Both the position numbers and the translations under genes were made by a program. Positions 33,184 to 44,382 of a stretch of DNA of 64,000 nt are shown in pieces. The notes under the pieces are model-generated. The model made no database searches. It was given only the letters and a program-made list of their open reading frames with translations, and was not told the origin of the DNA. The first letter of the stretch is position 1; each line of letters opens with the position of its first letter. The DNA comes from Salticus scenicus (Eukaryota; Arthropoda; Arachnida; Araneae; Salticidae). The DNA lies in NCBI GenBank assembly GCA_963930645.1, contig OZ005662.1, positions 80,420,841 to 80,484,840 of the forward strand, read 5' to 3'.

Positions 33184-35066
33184 ATGTCTGCAGTGAGTTT
33201 CACGGAAAACGGACTGAATGTCCAGTATGTTTCAAACTTCATCGAAAAGGAACAAGCAGATCGGTATTTTGCCGAGTTAAAAACTTTACCTTTCTACACG
33301 CCAACCTTTAGAATTCATGGAAAAAGTTTTAAGCCTAAAAGACAAGTTCTGGGATACGGCGATTCAACTTTGAGTTATGCCTTCAGCGGAACTCATGTGC
33401 CTGCTAACCCTTGGACGCGTCTGATATTGGAGCTGCGGGACCGAGTGGAAAAATGGACGGCTTCTACCTTCAACTATGTTCTGCTAAACCTCTACAGCAA
33501 TGGATACAGCTACATACCTCAACATAAAGACAACGAAAGTGGATTAAGGCTGGGATTGCGGTGCCTCGTTCTTAAGTCTTATCTTAAATGTTACGAACTT
33601 TCGTAGATGGGCGTGGTTAAGAACGATCTTAACTTGGTATTGCGGTGCCTCAAGCGTAAGTCCTCCGCGTGTCCTCGTAAGAGAAAGCCAGCCAGCCAAT
33701 GGGAGACACAGAGCCAGCTATGTTGTGATTGCGCGCGCATCCAGTTACGATTTGACTTAAGATAGCTCTCAGGTTGTCGTAAGATAGTGAAGCACTGCAA
33801 TACGACTTGCGTTTTGTTTACATCTTAAGACAGAGTTTGTGCGTAAGATAGTGTTGAGCGAGGCACCGCAATCCCAGCCTAGATGCAACTTTCCCTATCG
33901 TAGTTCTGAGCTTTGGTGCCGAACGAACAATTGAATTCAAGAAGCCTAAAACACCTTCGACTTTGATTTCATTAGAACATGGTTCTCTCTACAGTATGTT
34001 AAAGCCTGTTAACGAACTGTTTACCCACGGCATTGCACCGAATCCTATCATCAAAGATATGAGAATCAGCCTGACTTTTCGTCATTTAATACCCAACCCT
34101 ATCATGCCGCCTTTAAAGAAACCAAGACTTGATCTAAGTGATGCTTCAACCAGTGTATGCGATACTTTGAAAATCTCTGATTGTGATACTTCGAAAAACT
34201 CTCATTGTGATACTTCTGTTAAAAACTGTTCTCAAGACATGTGTGAAGAATTGAATGTGAATGATTGGTTAAACCAATGGGTACGTGAACAATCTTGGGA
34301 TCCTATACGAGGTGAATTTAATTTAAACTTTAACAGTTTTTTACAAATTGTAATAGAAAAGAATTTTAATGTGAGAATCCACATTCGTAATTTTAAAGAA
34401 TTACACACAGGTCAATGGATACCTACTAAAGAAGGCGTTGTAATGACAGCTCAGACATGGTATTATTTTCAAAATAAGATTGAAAATTTTAATTTTGAAT
34501 CAGTAAATGATAGTTTTATTTCTAACAATCAATTAATAATGGCCTACATAGATGAGGATTATTGTACTTTACAGCAAATGTTTTCTTTAAATCCTTCTGG
34601 CTTTTATTTAAAACCAAATGTCATTAAATTATCCAAGGATCAAATTTTTAGGCTTAGAGAACTCAAAATGAGAATGACTTATTTTATTATTGATGCAATA
34701 TTCACCGTTCAACTTCCTATGTTAATTCTAAATAAACCCCTTGTATGTATTTCTCATGAAAATGAGCAAAGTGCTAAGGAAATCTTACTCGATTTTATCG
34801 TGTATGAAATTCAGTTAGGAATTGAAAATTTATTTCAATGTGACGGATGTGTTTTTAATTCAGACGATCAAAATTCACACGAGTGTTTAATGAAATTTAT
34901 GTTCGAAAAATATCAATTATATCGTGAAGAAATACTTTTAAAATTAAATATGCATGCTATTGTTAAAAAAATTAATTGTTCCTGTCATTACAATGACGGT
35001 TTCTTTAAACAATTAAATATGACCTTGTATGAAAAATATATTGAAGATACTTTATCCAAAAAGTAA
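33184..35066 (+). pseudogene. AlkB-like dioxygenase fused to PC4-like domain, MITE-interrupted
   Basis: The ATG at 33184 opens 121 codons of an AlkB-type 2-oxoglutarate/Fe(II) dioxygenase: a nucleotide-recognition-like lid, PKRQVLGYGD, FNYVLLNLYSNG, and the iron ligands H114 and D116 in PQHKDNE. A 333-bp MITE interrupts at 33547. The frame resumes exactly at 33882 with LSFGAERTIEF, the distal histidine in FTHGIAP and the 2-oxoglutarate-binding arginine region RISLTFRH. No stop separates this from a second module near 34365-34485 with IHIRNF, GQWIPTKEGVVM and WYYFQNKI, resembling the PC4/p15 single-strand-DNA-binding domain. A C-terminal Cys/His-bearing region follows to 35066, and AATAAA is at about 35144. 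It probably repairs or protects replicating DNA; PC4 identity is less certain than AlkB. Confidence 0.75.
33547..33879. mobile_element. 333-bp MITE inside the AlkB gene
   Basis: Perfect terminal inverted repeats of 21 bp (GGCTGGGATTGCGGTGCCTC and one more base) are flanked by TA on both sides. Internal copies of TATTGCGGTGCCTCAAGCG (about 33638) and of CACTGCAATACG (about 33795) repeat the terminal core in both orientations. TCTTAAG/CTTAAGA-like elements recur. Removing the insertion and one TA leaves a continuous AlkB frame, so insertion was precise. No transposase; superfamily unclear (TA duplication, or a damaged TWA of PIF/Harbinger type). Confidence 0.88.
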
Positions 35067-35159
35067 TGTGTGTTTATGAAAACGACTTCTTTAAACAATT
35101 GTATCCAAAAAGTAATATGTGTATATATTTTTATGGATTTTCAATAAATAGATTGAAAC

Positions 35160-35690
35160 TGAATATCTGTGTCTGTCTTATTTTATTGATTTTATTTCTT
35201 AAAAGATTTAATTAGAAATATTTTATTTCTTAAAACTTCAATAATTTATTTAAAAGATTCAATCTTCATTAAATTTATAAATTTGAAATGACTATTTTAT
35301 TTCTTAAAACAACATATTTTTAAGAGATTCACTTTCTAGAAAAGATTTAATTAGAAATATTTTATTTCATAAAAGATTCTATGAATTTATAAGTTTGAAA
35401 TGACTATTTTATTTGATTAAACAATTTATTTTTAAGAGATTCGCTGTCTAGGGATTTAATAATTTAAAAGATATATTTCTTAAAACACATAAGTTTGAAA
35501 TGACTATTTTATTTCTTTAAACAATTTATTTTTAAGAGATTCACTTTCTAGGGATTGAATTGAAAAGATACATTTTATTTCATAAAACCATTTATTCACA
35601 AAACAATCTACTTGAAAAATATTTTTTAATAATCAAATTGAAATAATAATTGTTATTTTCCATTAATTAAAAGTGTATACATTATCTCTT
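35160..35690. repeat. AT-rich imperfect tandem repeat after the AlkB-PC4 gene
   Basis: Units of roughly 110-120 bp contain TTTTTAAGAGATTCACTTTC, GAAATGACTATTTTATTTC and ATTTTATTTCTTAAAA. Their composition resembles the polB intron repeats that follow. No gene. Confidence 0.65.
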
Positions 35691-35692
35691 CA

Positions 35693-36036
35693 TTAGAAAT
35701 ATGCAAATGAGTATGTTTCATATCTCCCGTAAGATATCGTACCTGTACGATGAATCACCTTGGAAAATCCACGAGGGGAAATATGCAAATGAATCAAGCT
35801 CTCATGAACTTTCTCGTAATATCTACAGAGGTGAGTCAGCGTGACGCATAGGGATTTCCCCTTATCTAGATTAGATAAGCCGCTGCAACTCATTTCTCGG
35901 GTCATTCGTAGATTATCTACTGCCTAGGCAACACGCGCTTTTAGCTCTCTCCTTTAGCGACGCTCGCGAAGTTTTCTTCCCGTAAATTTCTTGTGTTTTT
36001 CGGCGTATTGTATTTCAGTTTTTCCGTACCTCTATA
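35693..36036 (+). promoter_or_regulatory. candidate polB promoter region
   Basis: Two ATATGCAAATGA octamers (35699 and 35781), a GTGAGTCAG AP-1-like site (35832), a TTATCTAGATTAGATAAG GATA palindrome (about 35863) and a CCTAGGCAAC box (about 35922) are clustered upstream of the first polB ATG at 36037. No TATA box at normal spacing was found. Function is inferred. Confidence 0.45.
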
Positions 36037-36084
36037 ATGGAAGGATTCACCAACGACAATCAAGCTATGGGTGTTGAAAATGCA

Positions 36085-38119
36085 GTAAGTATATTTATCT
36101 AGTAATCATTGATTTTAATTAATTTTCTAACTGTGTTTAATCATTTTAGTGAAATATGAGTTTTTAAATTGTAATAAGAATTCTTTAACTTAATTTATTA
36201 TTACTTTTTACGATGTTAAAAAATAAATTTGATTTACACTATGCAAAAATAGAATGAGTTTAAAATCTATTTATAATGTGTGTTAAAAATAAATTTAATT
36301 TCGAATCTTTATTTTGTTAAATGAGAAATCTATTTTATTTATATTATGTTAAAATCTATTTTTATTTATAATGTGTTTAAAATAAATTTCATTTCGAATC
36401 TTTATTTTGTTAAATGAGAAATCTATTTGATTTATAGTATGTTAAAAATAAATTTGATTTACACTATGCTAAAATCTATTTTTATTTATAATGTGTTTAA
36501 AATAAATTTAATTTCGAATCTTTATTTTGATAAATGAGAAATCTATTTGATTTATAGTATGTTAAAAATAAATTTGATTTACACTATGCTAAAATCTATT
36601 TTTATTTATAATGTGTTTAAAATAAATTGAATTTCAAATCTTTATTTTGATAAATGCGAAATCTATTTGATTTATAGTATGTTAAAAATAAATTTGATTT
36701 ACACTATGCTAAAGAATGAGTTTGAAATCTATTTATAATATGTGTTAAAAATAAATTTAATTTCAAATCTTTATTTTGACAAATGGGAAATCTATTTGAT
36801 TTATATTGTGTTTAAAATAAATTTAATTTCGAATCTTTATTTTGACAAATGGGAAATCTATTTGATTTATATTGTGTTTAAATTAAATTTAATTTCGAAT
36901 CTTTAATTTGATAAATGGGAAATCTATTTTATTTCATTCAATAAACTATATAAAGTGAAATTTAAGTATGTGTAAAATCTGTTTATGGTTGGAAATTTAA
37001 GTATGTGTAAAATCTGTTTATGCTTAGAAATTATTTATTCTATAAGTGAAAATCTATTTTATTTATTATGTGTTAAAAATAAATTTAATTTCAAATCTTT
37101 ATTTTGACAAATGGGAAATCTATTTTATTTATAATGTGGTAAACATAAATTAAATTTCGAATCTTTAATTTGATAAATGCGAAATCTATTTTATTTCATT
37201 CAATAAACTACATAAAGCGAAATTTAAGTATGTGTAAAACTTGTTTATGCTTAGAAATTATTTATTTTATAAGTGAAAAACTTTGTATAGAAATTTTAAT
37301 AAGTTTATTTATTTTTTTACAATCATATGACATAGAAATTGTTTTATAAGTGAAAAACTTTTTAATTAGAAGATTTAATTAAAACTTATTCTCATAAGTT
37401 TAAACTAAAAATTTATTATTCTAATAATTTATTTCCTTACAAAATTTATGACTCATACTTTGTTTAAAGGTGCTTTTTATATTATTCAAATCAAAAGTTA
37501 TTATTATTGTTTACTTATGAGAAACTTAATTTGCATTCATTATAAATAAAAAATTTAATTATTAACTAGAAAATCAGTTTACTTATAATTTTCATCAACT
37601 AGTGTTGTTTATTTAATTTCCAACATCCTATACTTTGTGATTTATATAGTAACTATCGCTTATACAATAAAATGTTAGTGTTCAAGTAGATTCATGTTCA
37701 GTCATGTTTAGGATGACTCATCGTTTGATGAGTCATCGCATAGCTTATACAATAAAATGTTAGTGTTCAAGTAGATTCATGTTCAGACATGTTTAGGATG
37801 ACTCATCGTTTGATAAGCTATCAATTAGATTATACTTATTCAATTTATTTATGTTGTATAAAAGTTAGATTTGCATAACCTTTTGTTTATTAAATCTTTA
37901 ACTAGGAGAATTTATTTTTCTAAAAATTTTTAAAGTTGCATCCTATGTTTATAAAATGATCCGTTTATTTAATGATTCATCGAATAGATTATACTTATTC
38001 AATTTATTTATGTTGTATAAAAGTTAGATTTGTATAACCTTTTGTATATCAAATCTTTAACTAGAAGAATTTATTTTTCTAAAATTTTTTAAAGTTGCAT
38101 TCTATTCGTTTATTTTTAA
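36085..38119. repeat. polB intron 1 filled with tandem repeats
   Basis: From 36190 to 37260 a ~118-bp unit recurs (ATTTCGAATCTTTATTTTG, AAATCTATTTGATTTATAG, AAAATAAATTTGATTTAC). From 37650 to 37830 an ~87-bp unit is duplicated (TACAATAAAATGTTAGTG), and from 37840 to 38110 a ~150-bp unit is duplicated (TTATGTTGTATAAAAGTTAG). The donor (GCA|GTAAGT at 36084/36085) is clear, but no good acceptor is visible just before the next exon, so the exon 2 boundary is uncertain. Confidence 0.7.
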
Positions 38120-41044
38120 TTGGGTATTTCCTTCGGTATACCCGATGACGAACTTCATATGCTTTGTACTGTTGGGGAAATGAATGATGAGGAGTGGCGA
38201 AACCCCCAATGGGACGACGCTGCCCAACCTGAAGCGGACCCTGAACCCCAACCTGAGGCCCAACCTGAGGCTCAACCTGAAGCCCAATCTGAACCTTCTA
38301 AGGTATGCATTGTTTTGCATTAAAAATTTGATAAGAGTGTTTCCTTTTACAAAAGTTTGAAAAATTGACCCTTTTACAAAAGTTTAAAAAATTGTCTTTC
38401 TTATTATAGGTTTGACCTGTTTGCCCTACTTGTGCGAAATCGTTTGTGAATAATTCAAAACTGAATCGGCATATGTCAACTCATAACACAGAAAAAATGT
38501 TCGTGTGTCTCATTTGTCATAAAGAATTCTCCAGAAAGGACTTTGAATAGACACCGAAAATCGCATCACTCCACAAGTGAATTGCAAGAATCTGTTGATC
38601 CTCAGCCAGGTCCTTCTAAAGTATGTATTATTTCTTAAAGTTTTTGTTTTGTGATATTTCAAAAAATTGTAACACTTTGATTAAAAATTGTAACACTTTA
38701 ATTAAAAAATCGTTTTTTATTCTTTTATAGGGTTTCTCCTGTTCTGTGTGTCTGAAGGAGTTCTCCAGAAAGGATGCCTTAAACCGACATAAGAAGTTGC
38801 ATGATGCTGACACTTCCACCTATCAATGTGCTACATGTGATCAAAAGTTTAGCCGCCTGGATAAATACAACGCTCACCTGAAGACACATAACTACCCCTG
38901 CAAAGAGTGCCAGTCCACCTTCTCCTCTAAGTCATCATTAATGAACCATATGCGAGTTCAGCATTCAAATAGCCTAAGTGAAAGCCGGAAGAAACCGAAA
39001 ACGATCCCTCCACCACTCTCTCGAAGACGTCCCTATACACAAGCTTTGAACACGTTTAAGACGGTGCTCATTGAACCTACTGAAGCCACTCGGTACGATG
39101 TGAAAATCTTTTTAGAGTCTATTCGTGCCGAGATACATGAAAACATCCTACAGGAATTGTATGAGAAAGATTCCATCAAATGGTACCTGGTAATAAAAGT
39201 CTGCTTTGAAAGAGAGACAGCCGAAGGAGAACTGGAAATTATGGATGCCTACTTCAGAACACCCTGCTACCAGCAACACACTCCTGATTTAATTGATGAT
39301 CAAATAAGTGTAGGATTCATGAAGATCATTCAAAACTACGAAGAGTTCTTAGAGAGAGGTTCCGGCTGGGTGCTGAGAAACATCTACTACCTAGAATTCA
39401 AGTCTGCTAAATATAACCCCTTGAGAGCTAGCAGTTACCAAGAATTGCCAGCTAAACTGGTTGCCAAGAAAGCCATCTTAAATATACAGAACAGAGATAA
39501 CAAGTGCTTCCTATGGTGCCTGCTAGCACACAAACTGAATTTGGATCGTACAAGAAAACCCGAACGAGTCTCCCACTATTTACCTCATGAAGATGAAATC
39601 AAGATGGGTAATGTTCAGTATCCTGTTCCCATCTCAAAAATAGGCCTCATAGAAAAACTGAACAATCTTAGAATCAACGTCTTCGGATACGAAAACTCTA
39701 AAGTGACAATTCTAAGAATTTCTGAAGTAGAAGATGTTGAAGCTATCAACTTATTACTCCTTGCGAACGAGGAAGGTGCCCACCACTATTGTCTAATACG
39801 GGACTTTTCAAGATTGATGGGAGACCGCACAAAACATGACGGTAAACAGTATTATTGTTACAGTTGCCTGCATGGTTTTTCGACAGAACTTTTGTTAAAA
39901 GATCTATCATGAAACAAACTGCAAAAAACACACTGCCCAAGCCATTGAGATGCCTTCTAAGGAGAAAAATTTACTAGAGTTCACGGGAACCCACCTTCAA
40001 CATCCCATCAACTATATCATCTATGCAGACTTTGAAAGTTTGTTAGAACCTATTGCATCAGCTGCTCCATCCTCATCAAACTCCTACCTGCAACATACAG
40101 CCCGCCATACAGCCTGCGGTTACGCTTATGTAATCGTAGGGTCTGATGGGAAAGCCGTGAAGCCTATCTTTAGCTATCGAGGAGAGAATGCAGTCAAGCA
40201 TTTTCTGGAAAATATCATCATGGAAAAAGATATCCTTGAAGACAAACTGCAAGAAATTAAGCCTATGAAGCTCTCCGCCCAAGAAGAGGAGGCGTTCCAA
40301 AATTCTACAAGGTGCAGCATATGTCGTCAACCATTGTTACCCGGATGCATTAAAGTTCGGGATCACAATCACGAAACTGGAGTTTTTAGAGGTGCCGCCC
40401 ATGCTAGCTGCAACCTTAATTTTAAGCAGCCTATGAAGATTCCCGTGGTTTTCCACAACTTGAAGAATTATGATGCCCACCATATTATGACAGAATTAGG
40501 CCATTTTCAAGACCATCAGATACAAGTTATCGCAACAACATTAGAAAAATATATATCATTCACTTTGAAGAAACCTGACAGTCCTGTACAACTCGTCTTT
40601 CTTGACTCCTTCCAATTTTTGCCTGCTTCATTAGAAAAGTTGGTGAAGAATTTGGATATTAGCCAGTTTAAAATTCTAAAAGACCAGTTTAATTCAAGTA
40701 CCGATCTAAGTCTCCTCACCAGAAAAGGAGTATACCCCTATGACTACATTACTGGATTTGATAAATTTGAAGAAACAGTGTTGCCGCCTCTTTCAGCGTT
40801 TTTCAACTCTCTTACGAACGAATCTGATTATCAACATGCAAAAAACGTATGGGAAGTCTTCCAGATAAGAAACCTCGGCGAGTATCATGACTTGTATGTG
40901 AAGACAGATGTTTTGCTCCTTGCCGATATCTTCCAAAATTTTAGAAGTCTTTGCTTACACTATTATAACATCGATGCTGCCCATTTATACTCCTCTCCTG
41001 GACTGTCCTGGCAAGCCTGTCTGAAGATGACTGATGTTAAGCTA

Positions 41045-44000
41045 TACTCGGGGAAAGGATAACTTGACAGTGTGTATTAGCCTGTAGAAATTACACATCC
41101 GCGAAAGAAAATAGTTCTTTACTATATTTAAGTGTAATAAACTTTTTCTCGATTTTTTTTTTTATTCTGGTAAACTTAAAAAAGATTAACTATTTAAACT
41201 AAACATATTTATGTTAACACATGGATTTTTTTGTAATAGATAAGCATAAAATTTATATCAATGCATTGTTTCGCAAAGAAAGTCTGTTGGCGAAATATTG
41301 GCGGAAGAGGGAATACCGGAAGCAACCTTTTAACCCCTATTGTGAGTGCGAAACAGTTTGGTGGGGCTAATAGATTACTTTATTTTCGAAAATTTGAAGA
41401 TAATTAATGCACAGTCCGCTTCTTTAATTTCACAACTGTTAAGAATAGAGAAAAATTTTGACGGATTTGAACTTTTGGGAAATTTTCACACCAGATTCAC
41501 ACCAAATATGTCAATGAAATATTCAAGCTAACAGGAATAAGGAAAAATATTTTTCGACAAATATTTTTTCTTTTTCGTTATTATTATTACATTGATAATA
41601 TAATTTCAATTCGTTTACGCATTGTTATATAAAATATTTTTATTTTATTTCCAATACAAACAACTAATAGTGTTTACATTAATTTATACTATGCACTATA
41701 TACTAAAGATTTTACCTTTTTTTTTTTTTTTCTGGAACAGAACAATAAAAGAAAAACATAATAATCTTTAATACTAATAATAATAATAATTCAGACTTAC
41801 ATATGTAAAATTTATATATAAATGGGAGACAGATCATTTATTTAAAGCCTAAATTACATAATTAGCAAGCATTACATTGTAAAACAAATTTTATTTTAAT
41901 GGATATTTACTTAAAGAAAATTAATTGGGAAATAAATACTGTTTGAGACTTTATAACAAATTGATCGATACCTTGGAGAGGAATTACAAAATTTTAAAGA
42001 TATGTAGAGCAATTATGTAGGATTTTCTATATTGCAGTTTAAAATATTTACTTTTAAAGATATCATAATAAAAAATTTTGATTAGAAAAAGCTTACATTG
42101 AATAGAATTATTACTTATAATTCTGTGGATTAAATTGGTAAAATAATTTCATCATGTAAATAAAAACTATATTATTTAACAAAAATAATAAATTAAATTA
42201 ATTTAAATTAAATTAAAAATAAATAAAGGCTGATAGTGGTCAAGTGAATTGAAATGAAATTAAAATTCTGTCCTACACATAGTATAATTTTGTGAAAGTG
42301 GCCTAATTATTTATTGTGTATGCATGAAAATGTACTCCTGACACTGCCTGCTTTAATCAAGGTAGTCTACCGCAAAATTTTAACGACACAATTATTATTA
42401 TTATTATTATTATTGGCTCTTTGAAAGAAATAGTTCTCTCGTCCTTATAAATCTATCTTTTGAGATTTGAATTTAGAGCCAAGAGCCTCCTAAATTCATA
42501 AAAATGCCTCGAAGTTCTTCCAAAAGCTACACAAAAGTCAAAAACTTATTTTCAGATATCTAAAATAATTCCAAATGGCTACAAAATTGGTATTCATTCA
42601 ATTGCTAAGTTTTTCGGTATCAAGTATGACGGAATTTTGACTCATTTTATGCAATTGCTCTACATAATTTACTACAATAGTTATTTTCCGATTTAAATAT
42701 ACAAATATCCTTAAAAAATGGGAGGGGGTTCTCAACTTTGTTTATAAATTGTAGCCCTTTGAAACGGTTACTATATAAATTTCTGAAAATTTCTGTCGAA
42801 CATTATCTCTCAATTTTACCTTTAATATTTTTTTAACTGTGCCAAAGGGAAAACAAAATCACAAAATAAAAAGATAAATCGTTTTTATTTAGTCTACGCT
42901 GTCGGAAAGAAATAGTACTCAATAAAAGTGTGGAAACATTGTTTCTGAAAATTTTAAGATTGCTTTTAAATTTAATATCACACATTAATATCAAAGCATG
43001 CTTATCCATTCAATATATCAAAATAAATTGAAAAATGCGTGAAATGACATGCTTTCATTCCTATTCCAAAGAATCGAATAACGTAACATTTCCCTCTTTC
43101 ACATCTATAAAAATCTCATTCCAAACACCTAAAAATCCTATGTAAAAAAATGTTTCAACTCAGTTTTTAAAAATGGCAGTCGCAAAGGTGTGTGTTTATC
43201 AGTATCAAATAAATACATCAAGACAAATCATATTTATAAGTAAATTAAAATTCGCTTTCCTTTCATATAAATTGTGAGTTTCTTAATTTTATTCAGAAAT
43301 AAATATATAAAAATTCTCACATTCACATTTAGCATAAAAAATCGGGATACAGACAGAATGAATGTATAAACAAATTGTAAACAGAGATTGCCTCTGCATA
43401 TGAAAATTCACTATATTTATTTATTTATTTTAAATAAATATTTTTTAAATATTTTCATAAAAGCTTTAAGCTATTTCCACTTTCTCATTTTTTTACTGCT
43501 TTTAACATTTACTGATTAACCGGTAAATAATAATGCAAATTGAAAATCTATTACGTTTTGTTCATTTAGAACTTTTTGTTCATTTTCTCCACAGAAGAGG
43601 GCCCACCAGCGGCCGAGCGGTTCTGCGCTCAAAGCTGGTAGATGGGAGGTGCCGGGTTCGATCCCAGGTCGCGCTCATCGACCTAGCCGTTCGGAGTTTT
43701 CCGTGGTTTCCTCCGAAACTCGCGTAAATGCGGGCTGGGACCCCTTAGAAGGACCCCCACGGAGGGCATTCCCCCCCTAGGCCTAGGACACATTAGGAGT
43801 CAATCGGCCTTAAAATCCAACAACCAACCAATCTCCACAGAAGATACTGCCATTTAAAAATCACAGTTTAAATCTTATGATAAAATAATTTTTCTGCCAA
43901 AATATATTCGAAATATTTTAAAAATATATTTTTTAATTATAATATATATATATATATAGATATATATATACTATATATATATATATATATATAATCAGTT

Positions 44001-44382
44001 TCTCTTTAAAGAAAACAAAGACAAAAAATGTACATACAGATAATATTTTATTTAATTTTTTCCTTTTTCAAAATATTTAAGTATTAACCTTTTTTTTTTT
44101 TTTTTTTTTTTTCTCTCAAGGTAAAATGTAGTATATTACATAATTTGCAGTAATATGGATTTACAATAAATTGTAAGTAATGAATTTAGTGTAAATTCCT
44201 TTCTAAAGAAACTAAAAAATATACTCTGAAAAAATATTTTTTCTTTAATCGAAAAAAAGAAAAAGAAAAAAATTTCCGAAATCATCGCTAAATCGCCCGA
44301 TATCGCAACCCAATTAACGCCAAGTGCGTAAACAGGTCTCTGTAGCCTTTGCAATGCTGACAAGTTATGCGTTCCCCGAGTA
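41045..44382. mobile_element. 3.3-kb non-autonomous DNA transposon inside polB
   Basis: The ends TACTCGGGGAAAGGATAACT and, inverted, TACTCGGGGAACGCATAACT are followed by CAG and match imperfectly for about 45 bp. TA lies on both outer sides (41043-41044 and 44383-44384). Dropping the element and one TA rejoins the polymerase frame exactly (VKL before, ELLTDI after). The interior is AT-rich with no transposase recognised; an open frame at 41346-41531 has no known domain. It contains a SINE (43599-43831) and a (TA)n tract (43940-43992). TA duplication suggests mobilisation by a Tc1/mariner-group enzyme. Confidence 0.85.
43599..43831 (+). mobile_element. tRNA-derived SINE, copy 2, with 13-bp target duplication
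   Basis: The best copy of the family, bounded by a perfect direct repeat TCTCCACAGAAGA (43586-43598 and 43832-43844). The head shows an A box (GCGGCCGAGCGG) and an intact B box (GGTTCGATCCC), followed by the body with CTAGCCGTTCGGAGTTTTCC and CCTAGGCCTAGGACACATTA, and a short CAACCAACCAATC tail. It should be transcribed by RNA polymerase III. It is nested in the transposon that is itself nested in polB. Confidence 0.92.

Noticed and set aside
43610..43690. tRNA gene with A and B boxes
   Set aside because: The flanking duplication, the attached body and the other copies show it is a SINE; no complete cloverleaf is evident.
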